A stretch of 64,000 bases of DNA from Bacillota bacterium (GTDB taxonomy: Bacteria > Bacillota > Clostridia > Lachnospirales > Lachnospiraceae): NCBI GenBank assembly GCA_023395555.1, contig JAEWYQ010000019.1:28789-92788 (forward strand), given 5' to 3'. The position numbers were made by a program, and so were the translations under genes. The stretch's first letter is position 1. The number at the start of each line of letters is the position of its first letter. Positions 1 to 9,272 of the stretch are shown piece by piece. Under the pieces are notes generated by a model that was not told the origin of the DNA, searched no databases, and saw only the letters and a list, made by a program, of their open reading frames with translations.

Positions 1-1
1 A

Positions 2-808
2 AACGGAGCCGGTAAGACAACACTGATGCGGCTTGTGGCGGGGCTTACCTTTCCGACAGAAGGAAGCATTGAGCTATTTGGCCGGAGCGGCGAGGCGGGT
101 CTGCAGCAGGAAAGAAAAAGGCTGGGCTGCATGATTGAGTATCCCAGCTTCATTCCCCACATGAGTGCGGAAGAAAACCTTAATTACCACAGGATTGTCA
201 GGGGCGTTCCCAGCAGGACGGTCGTGAAAGAATTATTGGACATGGTGGGATTAAGTAATACCGGCACGAAGAAGGCCAGGAACTTCTCCCTTGGCATGAA
301 GCAGCGCCTGGGTATCGCCATATCCCTGCTCAGTGACCCGGAACTGCTGATTTTAGATGAGCCCATTAATGGACTGGATCCCATCGGCGTGGTAGAGATC
401 AGGGAATTATTAGCCAGGCTGTGCGAGGAACGTCAGATCACCATTATCATATCCAGTCATAACCTTCCGGAGCTGTATCAGCTTGCAACGGATTATATCA
501 TCATTCACCAGGGCCGGATTAGGCAATCCCTCACCTTAGAGGAGCTGGATGAACAATGCAGGCATCATTTACTGATCGGCTGCCATCAGCCGGAAAAGCT
601 GGTAAGCGTCCTGGAAATGCAATTGAACACCGGCAATTTTAAGGTTATGCCCGATAAAACCGTAAAGCTGTATGATTATCTGGAGGACAGGGACTTAGTA
701 GCCAAAACGATTTATGACAGCGGAATTATTGTCAATCATTTTTCAATTCAGGGAGACACTCTGGAGGATTACTTTATTTCTGCTATAGGAGGGGAACAAA
801 ATGCTTAA
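2..808 (+). CDS. ABC transporter ATP-binding protein, lantibiotic/bacitracin type (5' end outside window)
   Basis: This is the ATPase of a BcrA-like ABC exporter that would power the permease encoded next. The reading frame is open to the window edge and already begins inside the Walker A motif (NGAGKTT at positions 2-22), so the gene starts upstream; the ATG at 26 is internal. The signature motif is FSLGMKQR, Walker B is LLILDEP, and the switch histidine follows as SSHNLPEL. The C-terminal part after about residue 190 is the variable domain usual in this family. It overlaps the permease start by 8 bases, which indicates translational coupling. With the kinase at 1652 it resembles a peptide-antibiotic immunity or resistance operon. 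The substrate cannot be read from the sequence. Confidence 0.93.
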   Translation, partial: NGAGKTTLMRLVAGLTFPTEGSIELFGRSGEAGLQQERKRLGCMIEYPSFIPHMSAEENLNYHRIVRGVPSRTVVKELLDMVGLSNTGTKKARNFSLGMKQRLGIAISLLSDPELLILDEPINGLDPIGVVEIRELLARLCEERQITIIISSHNLPELYQLATDYIIIHQGRIRQSLTLEELDEQCRHHLLIGCHQPEKLVSVLEMQLNTGNFKVMPDKTVKLYDYLEDRDLVAKTIYDSGIIVNHFSIQGDTLEDYFISAIGGEQNA

Positions 809-1598
809 TTTAATTCATGCTGATCTATATAAAATGCGGAAATCAATTGCAATGAGAATTCTATTTGCAATTACAATGGGGGGTGCCGTGACGATGACGA
901 TTTTCGCCTATCTGATACCCCGAGGAAGGATTGCGGAATCCTATACCGGACTTGGTTTTCTGTTCTCGGATATTAACATGATGGGTATTCTTGGCGCAGT
1001 TGCTGCAGGCATTTTGATTTGCGGGGATTTTGAGAATAAGACAATTCATGATGCCATTGCAAGCGGCTGCAGCAGGAGTAATGTCATATTCAGTAAAGCA
1101 GTCTCATTTTTTATAGCCATCGTCATCCTTCTTCTTCCCTATGCCATTATTACAGCTATCGCATTGCTTTCAACCGCTAAGTTTGGCATGGGCAGCGTAG
1201 GAGTAGGCTTTTTGCATATGCTTTCAACAGACGGAGGGACGGCGTTGGATGTATCCGTATTTTTTAAGATGCTGGCGGTTATGCTGGCGCTGATCCTTGC
1301 CTATATTGCACAGCTTAGCTTATGTGTTCCTTTTGCCCTGGTATTTAAGAAGCCGCTTATTGTAATTGTAGTTTATTATAGCGCTACTATCTTATGTGCG
1401 CAATTATACGGTTTGGAAAATGCCTCAAAGGTATTTGGAAATATCTTCTCCTATACGCCATACGGAGGAAATCATCTCTTTCTGTCATTAGGCACCCAGG
1501 CAGGAGAGTTTGGCAAAACCATTATAGTCAGTCTGGTATTTCTTACAGCCATGATGGCGGTAACCTATGGCGTATTTAGAAAAATAGAAATCAAGTAA
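801..1598 (+). CDS. ABC-2 type permease of the adjacent ATPase
   Basis: A 265-residue membrane protein with about six hydrophobic segments, spread from residue 20 to 258, and a short cytoplasmic N-terminus (LIHADLYKMRKS). This layout and length match the single-polypeptide ABC-2 permeases paired with BcrA/lantibiotic-immunity ATPases. The ribosome binding site ATAGGAGGGG at 785-794 lies inside the end of the ATPase gene and supports the ATG at 801. It is probably co-transcribed with the ATPase before it and the kinase after it. No substrate can be assigned. Confidence 0.88.
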   Translation: MLNLIHADLYKMRKSIAMRILFAITMGGAVTMTIFAYLIPRGRIAESYTGLGFLFSDINMMGILGAVAAGILICGDFENKTIHDAIASGCSRSNVIFSKAVSFFIAIVILLLPYAIITAIALLSTAKFGMGSVGVGFLHMLSTDGGTALDVSVFFKMLAVMLALILAYIAQLSLCVPFALVFKKPLIVIVVYYSATILCAQLYGLENASKVFGNIFSYTPYGGNHLFLSLGTQAGEFGKTIIVSLVFLTAMMAVTYGVFRKIEIK

Positions 1599-1651
1599 AA
1601 AGCAAATAAGAAATCGAATAAGAAATCGAATAAGATAGGCGGGATATCCGG

Positions 1652-2539
1652 GTGGAGATTACAATTGGTGTATTGCTTCTATTAGTTGCTTTGCTTGCTC
1701 TGCATACTGTGCTTCTCCATAGGGAGCTGCGCAGTATGAATCAGCAGCTTAATAAGCGATTGACGGGAGACAGCAGGCAGCCGGTCAGGATAGAGCTCAT
1801 CAATAGAGAGTTGAGCCGGTTAACAGAAAATATTAATAAAAGCTTAAAGGCGGAGGAAACCCTCCGTCTTATAAGCATTCGGGAAGAAAAGAAGTTCAAA
1901 GAACTAATAGCCGATATATCCCATGATTTACGGACCCCCTTAACAGCAATTAAGGGCTATCAGCAGCTTCTGGACAAGGATGAATTGATGCCGAAGCAGC
2001 GTAAAAAGCTGCAGGTGGCCATGAGGCATGCGGATGAACTGGAGATCCTGATCAATCATTTTTTTGAATATTCCTATTTCTTGAATGCCGAGGTGAAAAT
2101 GAAACCGGAACAGATTAATCTTACCAATCTGGTGACGGAATGTATCGCTGCCTTTGTGCCGGAAATAGAAAAACACGGCTTTATGATAAAAATCAATGAA
2201 ACAACCCCGGTATATGCCTTAGCCGATCAGGAAATGACCCTGCGTATCGTTCAAAACCTGATTCGAAATTGTGAGGCACATTCTGCCGGGGATGTTGAAG
2301 TTCAAATAACAGCTTCAGACAGAGCAGTCCTGTCCTTTACCAATCCGGTGGAAAAGGCGTCAGAAATTGATGTGAACCGTATATTTGAACGTTTCTATAA
2401 CGGACATATGTCAACGAGAAAGACCACCGGGTTGGGGTTATCCATTGTAAACGTACTCACAGAGCAGATGGGCGGGAGCGCAAGCGCACATTTGCAGGGA
2501 AATGAGCTTACAATACAGGTGGAACTGCCAAGGTATTAA
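1652..2539 (+). CDS. Sensor histidine kinase with one N-terminal membrane segment
   Basis: A 295-residue kinase. A hydrophobic segment covers residues 3-22, and there is almost no extracellular part. The phospho-acceptor box is DISHDLRTPL with the histidine at about residue 91. The ATPase domain ends with a G-box (TTGLGLSIV) and an intact N-box (NLIRNCEAH). This compact form is typical of kinases linked to peptide-antibiotic ABC exporters, which sense through the transporter. Translation probably starts at GTG 1652. The partner response regulator is not downstream and is presumably upstream of the window. A short tandem repeat (AAGAAATCGAAT) sits just before the gene at about 1609-1632. Confidence 0.88.
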   Translation: MEITIGVLLLLVALLALHTVLLHRELRSMNQQLNKRLTGDSRQPVRIELINRELSRLTENINKSLKAEETLRLISIREEKKFKELIADISHDLRTPLTAIKGYQQLLDKDELMPKQRKKLQVAMRHADELEILINHFFEYSYFLNAEVKMKPEQINLTNLVTECIAAFVPEIEKHGFMIKINETTPVYALADQEMTLRIVQNLIRNCEAHSAGDVEVQITASDRAVLSFTNPVEKASEIDVNRIFERFYNGHMSTRKTTGLGLSIVNVLTEQMGGSASAHLQGNELTIQVELPRY

Positions 2540-2688
2540 GGAACATGAAAAGATTACAATTCAACGGTTAATTAGGTTGTATTGCCTTATAGGCAGGGAT
2601 GGACGGCAATATAAACTGGTTGTATTTTATACCATTAGATGGTAATATATAAAAAATTAACAATATATCAAAGCGATAACAGCAGGCA

Positions 2689-2829
2689 GTGAGAAACCTG
2701 TCCGACCAGACGCCATACCCTTACGAGCCGGAAAAAGACAAACAGAGAATCAGAGATTTAAGACAAATTAATTTATCAGAAGAAGAATACATACGGGATA
2801 TGGAGAGGCTTTTAGGCATACTGCAATAG
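2689..2829 (+). CDS. Possible 46-residue small protein or gene remnant
   Basis: The 329 bases between the kinase and purC hold one plausible short frame. It starts at GTG 2689 with a weak AGCAGG upstream and ends at TAG 2827. It is charged and probably helical (LRQINLSEEEYIRDMERLLG), which looks like real protein rather than random translation. It could equally be the 3' end of a decayed gene, because the frame is open only from 2680. It lies 39 bases upstream of purC. I do not recognise the family. Confidence 0.25.
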   Translation: MRNLSDQTPYPYEPEKDKQRIRDLRQINLSEEEYIRDMERLLGILQ

Positions 2830-2868
2830 GAAGAGGCATCAAAACCAATATAAGAAAGGATAAAGCAG

Positions 2869-3549
2869 ATGAACTTAATTTATAAGGGAAAGACAAAGGA
2901 TGTATATTTATTAGAGGATGAAACATGTTTATTAAAATTCAAGGATGATGTAACCGGTGAAAACGGAAAATTCGATCCAGGTGCCAATTCGGTTGGATTA
3001 TCAGTGGAAGGTTCCGGTAAAGCAGGACTTAGACTTACAAAATATTTTTTTGAGAAGCTAAATCGTCTTGGAATACCAACTCATTACATCAGTGCTGATT
3101 TAGATAATGTTACAATGACAGTAAATAAAGCGGAAGCATTCGGAGAAGGACTGGAGGTTATTTGCCGTTACCGTGCAGTAGGAAGTTTTATAAGAAGGTA
3201 TGGAAAATATGCCAAAGAAGGTCAGCCCCTTGGCGCATTCATTGAATTCACCCTGAAGGATGATAACAGAAATGATCCCCCGATAACGGAAGATGCTCTT
3301 GATATGCTTGGGATTATTTCAAAAGCGGAGTGCCGGACCGTAAAGGATCTGACAAAGAAAATCGCAGGGATAGTGAAGGAGGATCTGGCCGAAAGAGGGA
3401 TCGAATTGTATGATATTAAGTTTGAGTTCGGCAGAGTCGGAGAGGACAAACACATCGCATTAATTGATGAAATTTCCGGCGGAAACATGCGAGCTTATAA
3501 AGAAGGAAGATATATTGAGCCCTTAGAGCTGGAAGAATTAATGAGATAA
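2869..3549 (+). CDS. purC: SAICAR synthetase (phosphoribosylaminoimidazole-succinocarboxamide synthase)
   Basis: Catalyses ATP-dependent joining of aspartate to CAIR in de novo purine synthesis. The 226-residue protein has the family start (MNLIYKGKTKDVYLLED), the KDDVTGENGK nucleotide-binding region, the RYRAVGSFIRRYG region and the metal-site motif LIDEISGGNMR. Many homologues carry a proline-aspartate at the last site; the SGGNMR version here belongs to a variant clostridial branch. A ribosome binding site (AGAAAGGA) precedes the ATG. The gene stands alone here, away from other pur genes, and is followed by a terminator. Confidence 0.95.
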   Translation: MNLIYKGKTKDVYLLEDETCLLKFKDDVTGENGKFDPGANSVGLSVEGSGKAGLRLTKYFFEKLNRLGIPTHYISADLDNVTMTVNKAEAFGEGLEVICRYRAVGSFIRRYGKYAKEGQPLGAFIEFTLKDDNRNDPPITEDALDMLGIISKAECRTVKDLTKKIAGIVKEDLAERGIELYDIKFEFGRVGEDKHIALIDEISGGNMRAYKEGRYIEPLELEELMR

Positions 3550-3610
3550 GGAACATGGTATATAATTACAAGCGAAGGTGATATACCCCAATCAAAAGCA
3601 TATAAAAATT

Positions 3611-3649
3611 AGGGAGGAATTCTGTTTTATGAATTCCTTCCTATTTTTT
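3611..3649 (+). terminator. Rho-independent terminator of purC
   Basis: A 12-base stem (AGGGAGGAATTC with GAATTCCTTCCT, one G-T pair) is followed directly by ATTTTTT. It lies 60 bases after the purC stop. Confidence 0.85.
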
Positions 3650-4187
3650 ATGCTGCCTTCTACGGGTTCCTGGTTAAGCCCCGTCAGAGGATGATCCGGT
3701 CTATCGGTTCGTCCCTTAAACGAGTAAATACATAGAAATAATTTATAATAAATGTATAACAAGAGAAAATAAATGAATGAGTTTGAAAAAGTGAGATAAT
3801 GACAGGATCTATATATTATTAGATGATTGCCCAACAGGAATATTTGCATTAGCAAGATACAAAAAAATATGGAAACATAATATAATATTAACAGAAATGT
3901 CAGTTATAAATATTCAAATTACCGTACCGTATTATGCAGCCGGTATAAGTACTTTGAATGAAATGAAAACATCACTGTAAAAGTTGGAAAGATATTGGCG
4001 GATACTTAGTAAGTATCCGCCCATTATTAATGTCTTTTTCCATATAGCCTAGCCAGTTAAAATATATTTTCTTAGTTGAAAGAACAGCAATAGAGCAGAA
4101 ATATTAAATATTAGCTGTGTATAGAATTGCATAAGCGTTACAGTTTTCCAATTGTCTCTATAAATGATGAATTAAGAGGGAGTGTAT
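3650..4187. other. AT-rich intergenic region, no recognisable gene
   Basis: About 540 bases between the purC terminator and the next gene. No good gene start is seen. A stretch from 3795 to 3980 stays open for 61 codons on the plus strand and reads like ordinary protein (LDDCPTGIFALARYKKIW), but it lacks a usable start codon and ribosome binding site. It may be the 3' remnant of a lost gene. A perfect hairpin lies just after it (3997-4021). Confidence 0.4.
3997..4021. repeat. Perfect 11-bp inverted repeat (hairpin)
   Basis: GGCGGATACTT and AAGTATCCGCC separated by AGT. It sits 16 bases after the stop of the cryptic frame 3795-3980, and a short T tract (CTTTTT) follows 11 bases later. It could therefore be a relic terminator of that frame. 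It is not close enough to the next gene to be an obvious operator. Confidence 0.5.
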
Positions 4188-5720
4188 ATGAAAACAGCTT
4201 TGGTGATCGATGATATAAAAGGCAACAGAATTTTCATGGTGAAATGCTTGGAAGAAGAAGGTTATCAGGTGATTTCTGTTAGTAATGGAATGGATGCCAT
4301 GGCTAATATCAAAAAACATCCATTTGATATCATTTTTCTTGATATGAAGCTGCCGGGAATGAGTGGGATGAGTATACTGAAGTGGATCAAGGAAAATCAG
4401 TTTCAGATTCCAATCGCGGTGGTTACTGCATACGGGACCGTTAATAATGCGGTAGAGTGCTTAAATCATGGAGTTATTGCATATATCAGAAAGCCTCTTT
4501 CAGCGGAAAGGTTTAAAAGGCATATTGCCGAAATTAATGAGAAGCTGAAGAATGGAGAATGGACTGCTCCTATCGAGAGTCTGGCTAAGATAACCGTTGA
4601 TCATGAACATGAATATGAATACGCTCCGGCAAAAAAGCTTACCGATGACATGATTTTTGATCAATCGAAGCAGATATTAGATAACCAGCTTCTAACAAGT
4701 TTATTTGATATTATACCTAATACGGTTTTAATACTGAATAAGGAAAGACAAATCCTCTACTCCAATTCCTATTTTCTTGAGTTAATTGGATTGAGCAATG
4801 ATAAACCGGTGGGGCTACGCCCTGGTGAAGTACTAAACTGTATCCATGCATATGAAAATACAAACGGTTGCGGGACTACGGAATGCTGCAGTGTCTGCGG
4901 TGCGGTACAGGCTATTATTCAGGCACAGAAAACGAAGGGCAGGGTGCAGAAGGAGTGCCTTATGAATTATAAATCCGGAGGAATGGTATTGAGCAGGGAA
5001 TTGCAGATCATTGTAACCTCCGCAGAGAATATACAGAAAGGTGCGACGATTTTTATTGCGAAGGATATTAGTAATGATAAATTAAGAACTAATATGGAAC
5101 GGTTATTTTTCCATGATCTGCTGAATACTTCCGGTTCGATTAAGGGATTAGCCGAGTATGCAGAAAAAATTGATCAAATGGACGAGATTCAAAAATATAT
5201 GGGATATATTAATAATTCAACAGATTATATGATTGATGAGATAAATGCGCAGAAATTATTGCTGTCAGCCGAAAACAACGAATTGTCTCTTACGATCTCC
5301 CGGTTTTCTTTGAATGAAATAATATATTCCATTATGAGATACTTTGAGGACGCAGAGTTTCACTTTGAAAGCAGTGGGGAGGTAAAAGTAATTAGTGACA
5401 GGGCGCTTGTATACCGGGTTATTATGAATATGATTAAAAACGCGGTGGAGGCTGACAGGAGAATAATAACGATTAACCTGGATGCGAAAAAGGATCATGT
5501 AGAAGTATCGGTTCATAATTATGGCTTCCTGTCAAAGGAGATACAGTTGCAGGTATTTAAAAAATTCTTTACGACAAAGGGGAGCGGGCGTGGGATAGGT
5601 ACTTATGGAATGAAATTAATCGGGGAAGGTTTTTTAAAGGGAAAGGTGTGGTTTGACAGCGATCCTGCTTCAGGAACCAGATTTACGTTTCAAATACCAC
5701 ATGTTTTAAGTTCGTCCTGA
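4188..5720 (+). CDS. Receiver-PAS-histidine kinase hybrid with a cysteine cluster in the PAS domain
   Basis: A soluble 510-residue signalling protein. Residues 1-118 form a receiver domain with acidic pocket D8-D9, phospho-acceptor D52 (FLDMKLPG), T80 and K102. A PAS domain follows at about 165-295. It contains five cysteines (C218, C228, C233, C234, C237; core GCGTTECCSVCG), which suggests a bound metal or redox switch. The dimerisation helix has the box FFHDLLN with H309, and the C-terminal ATPase domain has NMIKNAVEA and GIGTYGMK. I chose ATG 4188 because GAGGG at 4176-4180 is spaced seven bases from it; the in-frame GTG at 4182 is too close. It leads a likely operon with the EAL-HDOD protein and the chemoreceptor. 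Confidence 0.88.
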   Translation: MKTALVIDDIKGNRIFMVKCLEEEGYQVISVSNGMDAMANIKKHPFDIIFLDMKLPGMSGMSILKWIKENQFQIPIAVVTAYGTVNNAVECLNHGVIAYIRKPLSAERFKRHIAEINEKLKNGEWTAPIESLAKITVDHEHEYEYAPAKKLTDDMIFDQSKQILDNQLLTSLFDIIPNTVLILNKERQILYSNSYFLELIGLSNDKPVGLRPGEVLNCIHAYENTNGCGTTECCSVCGAVQAIIQAQKTKGRVQKECLMNYKSGGMVLSRELQIIVTSAENIQKGATIFIAKDISNDKLRTNMERLFFHDLLNTSGSIKGLAEYAEKIDQMDEIQKYMGYINNSTDYMIDEINAQKLLLSAENNELSLTISRFSLNEIIYSIMRYFEDAEFHFESSGEVKVISDRALVYRVIMNMIKNAVEADRRIITINLDAKKDHVEVSVHNYGFLSKEIQLQVFKKFFTTKGSGRGIGTYGMKLIGEGFLKGKVWFDSDPASGTRFTFQIPHVLSSS

Positions 5721-5745
5721 ATTTTATGTAAAGGAGTGGATAAGA

Positions 5746-6957
5746 GTGTACATAGCCCGGCAGGCGATATTTAACCGTTCCTTAAAGGTTTATGGATATG
5801 AACTGCTATTTCGGGGAGGAATGCAATCCGCAGCATTTGACGGAGTATCCTCGGTCCAGGCTTCTGCGTCTGTATTGGGAGGTTTGTTTGAGAACGGAAT
5901 CCATCAGATTGTGGACGATAAAATAGCTTTCGTAAATTTTGACAATGAACTGATTCAATCAGGCACAATTGAATTGATTGAACCGGCCAGATTAATTGTC
6001 GAGGTCCTGGAAGATACCTATGTTGACATGGAGTTGATTCAAAGACTTTTAATTTTGAAAGAAAAAGGGTATAAAATCGCTCTTGATGATTTTGAGGAAA
6101 GCCGTAGTACATATCAGCTATTACCCTATGCGGATATTATTAAATATGATATTATTGCAACCCCCCTGCATCAGATAAAAGAAGAGGTCAAGAGGATGCT
6201 TGCTCAGAAAAAGGTTTTGCTGGCTGAAAAAATAGAAACGGAAGAAGAATTCAAAAAAGCAAAAAACATGGGCTTTCATTTGTTTCAGGGCTTTTTCTTC
6301 AATAAACCCTGCCTTATATCAAAATCTTTATCCCATACAACAGTTAAATCCCAATACACCAGAATAATAGCCGAGCTTAAGAGGGAGGATACCTCCTTTC
6401 AAGCCCTGGCTGAAATTATTGAAAAGGATGCAGCCCTGGCTTATCGGCTTGTCAGGGTGTCCAGCACAAGATCGGGAAAAGATCTGATTTATACCATCAG
6501 ACAGGCTTTAGCCTATATGGGATTGAAGGAAATTGAACGATGGATTAACGTACTGATGCTGCAAGACCTGAATAATTCAAAGCCGGACGAGCTGATGCGG
6601 GTTTCTCTGATAAGATCAAAGTTTGCGGAACTGACGGCCTTTCACAGTAAAGGAGGGCATTTAAAATATGAGGCTGCCATTATGGGGTTATTATCCACCA
6701 TTGATGCCATGTTAAACCAGTCCATGGAAGATGCGCTAAAGAATATCTTACTGCCGGATACGATCACGGATGCATTGGTAAAAAACAAGGGTGCCCTGTA
6801 TCCGATCTATAAGCTTATAACAGGATATGAAAAAGGAGACTGGAGCGGAACAGAGGAAATTATAAGAGAACTGAAGCTCCAGGAAAACGAAGTATACCGT
6901 GATTATCTGCTGGCGGTAAAGTGGGCGAAGGAAACAATGGATACAATCTGCAATTGA
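5746..6957 (+). CDS. EAL-HDOD (YuxH-type) signalling protein
   Basis: A 403-residue protein with an N-terminal EAL-family domain (residues 1-200) and a C-terminal HDOD domain (about 205-395). The opening ARQAIFNRSLKVYGYELLFR is the hallmark of the YuxH family, where EAL is replaced by ELL. DDF, KYDI and AEKIE positions are still present, but the altered first motif makes cyclic-di-GMP hydrolysis uncertain; many relatives bind the nucleotide or act as scaffolds. GTG start with AAGGAG at 5731-5736. It lies 25 bases after the receiver-PAS-kinase gene and 20 bases before the chemoreceptor gene, so the three probably form one signalling unit. Confidence 0.88.
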   Translation: MYIARQAIFNRSLKVYGYELLFRGGMQSAAFDGVSSVQASASVLGGLFENGIHQIVDDKIAFVNFDNELIQSGTIELIEPARLIVEVLEDTYVDMELIQRLLILKEKGYKIALDDFEESRSTYQLLPYADIIKYDIIATPLHQIKEEVKRMLAQKKVLLAEKIETEEEFKKAKNMGFHLFQGFFFNKPCLISKSLSHTTVKSQYTRIIAELKREDTSFQALAEIIEKDAALAYRLVRVSSTRSGKDLIYTIRQALAYMGLKEIERWINVLMLQDLNNSKPDELMRVSLIRSKFAELTAFHSKGGHLKYEAAIMGLLSTIDAMLNQSMEDALKNILLPDTITDALVKNKGALYPIYKLITGYEKGDWSGTEEIIRELKLQENEVYRDYLLAVKWAKETMDTICN

Positions 6958-6977
6958 TTTGACTAAAAGTTGGAAGG

Positions 6978-9110
6978 ATGATTGATGCTCGCCGCATCAA
7001 AACGACACGTATGAAAACAGTAAAAATGAAAATGACATTACTTTTTGGTATTCTAATGACAGTGATATGTATAGGCCTGATGGTAAGTTCCTATGCCGCG
7101 GCACAAAAAGCATTAGCGGAAAAATCAGAGAGTTCTATGAAGCAATTAGCTTGTCAGTCCGCTAAATTGATTGATGCCAGGCTTTCAAATTATTTAAATT
7201 CCCTCGATGCCCTTTCCAATAATGCAGTATTCCGTGTGGAGAATGCTTCTCCGGAAGAGCAGAAGAAAATTGCAGACGTGTTACAAAAAGAGAGTTCAAG
7301 AGGCGGATATCTGCATATAGCACTTGTGGATAGGGAGGGAAGGGCTTTTTATGAAGACGGCAGCCATAATGATTTGCAGGGAGATTACCTTCAACAATCT
7401 TTATCAGGCAGAATGGTTATCACCGAGCCTGGGATTATCAATAATCAGCTGGTGATGATGTATTCTGTTCCTATAAAGAATGAGGAGCAGGTAATTGGTG
7501 TTCTAGTCGGTATAAGAGACGGATATGAGCTTGGAGATTTAGCGGGAGAAGCTGCCAATGGGGATACAGGTTCTGCTTTTATTATAAATGATCAGGGTAA
7601 TACGATTGCGCATTCCCAAAAAGAGAGAATACAGGATATCATATCCCTCTTATCTGTAAACGCCCAAGCTACTGCGTCTGAAAAGCCTGATTTAGTATCA
7701 TCAGCCACTCAGGAGACCTCATCGTGCGAGGATGCCTCAGATGGGGATAAGGGCACAGAACTCAAGAATAACTTATTGGGTGATTCGAATTTTAATAAGC
7801 TTCAGCAGGCAATGGCCAACGGCGAAGAAGGCTATGGTGAATATGTATATAAGGGAACAAGCAAGATCATGGGTTATGCACCGATTGAGGGCAGAGGCTG
7901 GTCAATTGGATTGGAAATCAATAGAACGGAAGCTTTAGCTGGAATCAATCTGTTAATACTCAGTATGGTTATAATAGGCGTTTTATTTGTGCTTTTTGCT
8001 TTGATTGTCGTATATTTGACAGCAGGGAATATGTCAAAGCCGATTGAATATCTGACCGATATCTGCTGTGAGATGTCTGCCGGTGATTATACCATAGAGC
8101 CGGAGAAAAAATATATCAAACGCAGGGACGAGATAGGCAGGCTCGCTGCTGCATTCCATTCGATTACTGAATCGACAAGAGTATTACTGAAGGAGAATAT
8201 GGACATTTCGGGCCAAATGGCGGATACTTCCTGCAAGCTGGATAATATGATACAGGCATTTACCAAGATGATGAAGGAAATCTTTACCGCTGTCGATCAA
8301 ATAGCGGCAGGAAATCTGGAACAAGCTGAGAATACTCAGTTTGGTGCCAGACAAATGAACGAAATGGAGCAATTGATAGAACTGGAACAGCAAAACATGC
8401 TTGGACTTTACGATTCTTCTGATACGGTGGAAGAGTTGAAGGAAGAGGGATTTGCGTTAATAAAGGAGCTGGTAGAGAAAACGGAGGCGAATGGAACACT
8501 CTCGAAAGAAATTAATCAGGTGTTCCATGAAACGAACCAGAGCGCAGCAAGAATTTTTGATATCAGCCGCATGATCAGTGATATAACAGAGCAAACCAAA
8601 CTCCTTGCACTAAATGCAGCGATTGAGGCTGCCAGGGCCGGTGAGGCAGGGAGAGGGTTTTCCGTTGTAGCCGGCGAGGTTAAGATGCTGGCAGAAGCGG
8701 CAGATAGGCTTTCCAAGGAAATCAATGCAGTGGTGGAGGAGATGAGAGATAAGACGGTGTCTTCCATGGAAAAGCTGGATAGAATTGCAGCGACGATAAC
8801 CCTGCAGTCACAAAGTGTTGAGATGACCCGGGCTAAGTTTATCGGTATTTCGGATGCAGTCGAGGCGACAAGAATTAGTATTGAGACACTAAGTCAATCC
8901 ATGAAAGAGATGGGTGACAAGAAAAATGAAGTGGTCAAGGTGATTATGAATTTATCATCTGTCTCAGAGGAAAACGCTGCCGGAACCGAGGAGGTCTCCG
9001 CATCCGTGCAGGAACAGTCCACTTATCTCGAGCAGATCGCGAATTTATGCAGCTTCCTCTCCAGTATGTCAGAGCAATTAAAAGAGCATGCACAAAAGTA
9101 CAGGTACTGA
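6978..9110 (+). CDS. Methyl-accepting chemotaxis protein with a periplasmic-type Cache sensor
   Basis: A 710-residue transmembrane receptor. Membrane segments lie at about residues 18-42 and 324-348. The region between them is a Cache-like sensor ([18 protein letters not shown]) with an inserted Ser/Thr/Asp-rich linker around residues 230-260. A HAMP domain follows, then a long coiled coil whose tip carries the conserved receptor motif [20 protein letters not shown] at about residue 543. The annotated ATG at 6978 directly abuts GGAAGG, which is too close for a good ribosome binding site, so the true start could be the Met at about 7013. Its position behind a kinase and an EAL-HDOD protein suggests a shared input. 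Confidence 0.92.
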   Translation: MIDARRIKTTRMKTVKMKMTLLFGILMTVICIGLMVSSYAAAQKALAEKSESSMKQLACQSAKLIDARLSNYLNSLDALSNNAVFRVENASPEEQKKIADVLQKESSRGGYLHIALVDREGRAFYEDGSHNDLQGDYLQQSLSGRMVITEPGIINNQLVMMYSVPIKNEEQVIGVLVGIRDGYELGDLAGEAANGDTGSAFIINDQGNTIAHSQKERIQDIISLLSVNAQATASEKPDLVSSATQETSSCEDASDGDKGTELKNNLLGDSNFNKLQQAMANGEEGYGEYVYKGTSKIMGYAPIEGRGWSIGLEINRTEALAGINLLILSMVIIGVLFVLFALIVVYLTAGNMSKPIEYLTDICCEMSAGDYTIEPEKKYIKRRDEIGRLAAAFHSITESTRVLLKENMDISGQMADTSCKLDNMIQAFTKMMKEIFTAVDQIAAGNLEQAENTQFGARQMNEMEQLIELEQQNMLGLYDSSDTVEELKEEGFALIKELVEKTEANGTLSKEINQVFHETNQSAARIFDISRMISDITEQTKLLALNAAIEAARAGEAGRGFSVVAGEVKMLAEAADRLSKEINAVVEEMRDKTVSSMEKLDRIAATITLQSQSVEMTRAKFIGISDAVEATRISIETLSQSMKEMGDKKNEVVKVIMNLSSVSEENAAGTEEVSASVQEQSTYLEQIANLCSFLSSMSEQLKEHAQKYRY

Positions 9111-9272
9111 TAAAAAGATACGATTTGCCCCCATCGCTTTTATGATTTACTTTCCAAGCCTAATAATGTATAATATTAGAATATATTACATGGGAAAAAT
9201 ATAATAGACTTTTGAATATTAGTGATCAATTCCACTAGATTCAATTTCTATAATTCAAGGGGGGCAGCAAAT

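Noticed and set aside
1605..1640. Tandem AAGAAATCGAAT copies as a possible CRISPR or binding-site array
   Set aside because: Only two to three units occur, directly adjacent and with no spacers. A short slippage repeat is the simplest reading.
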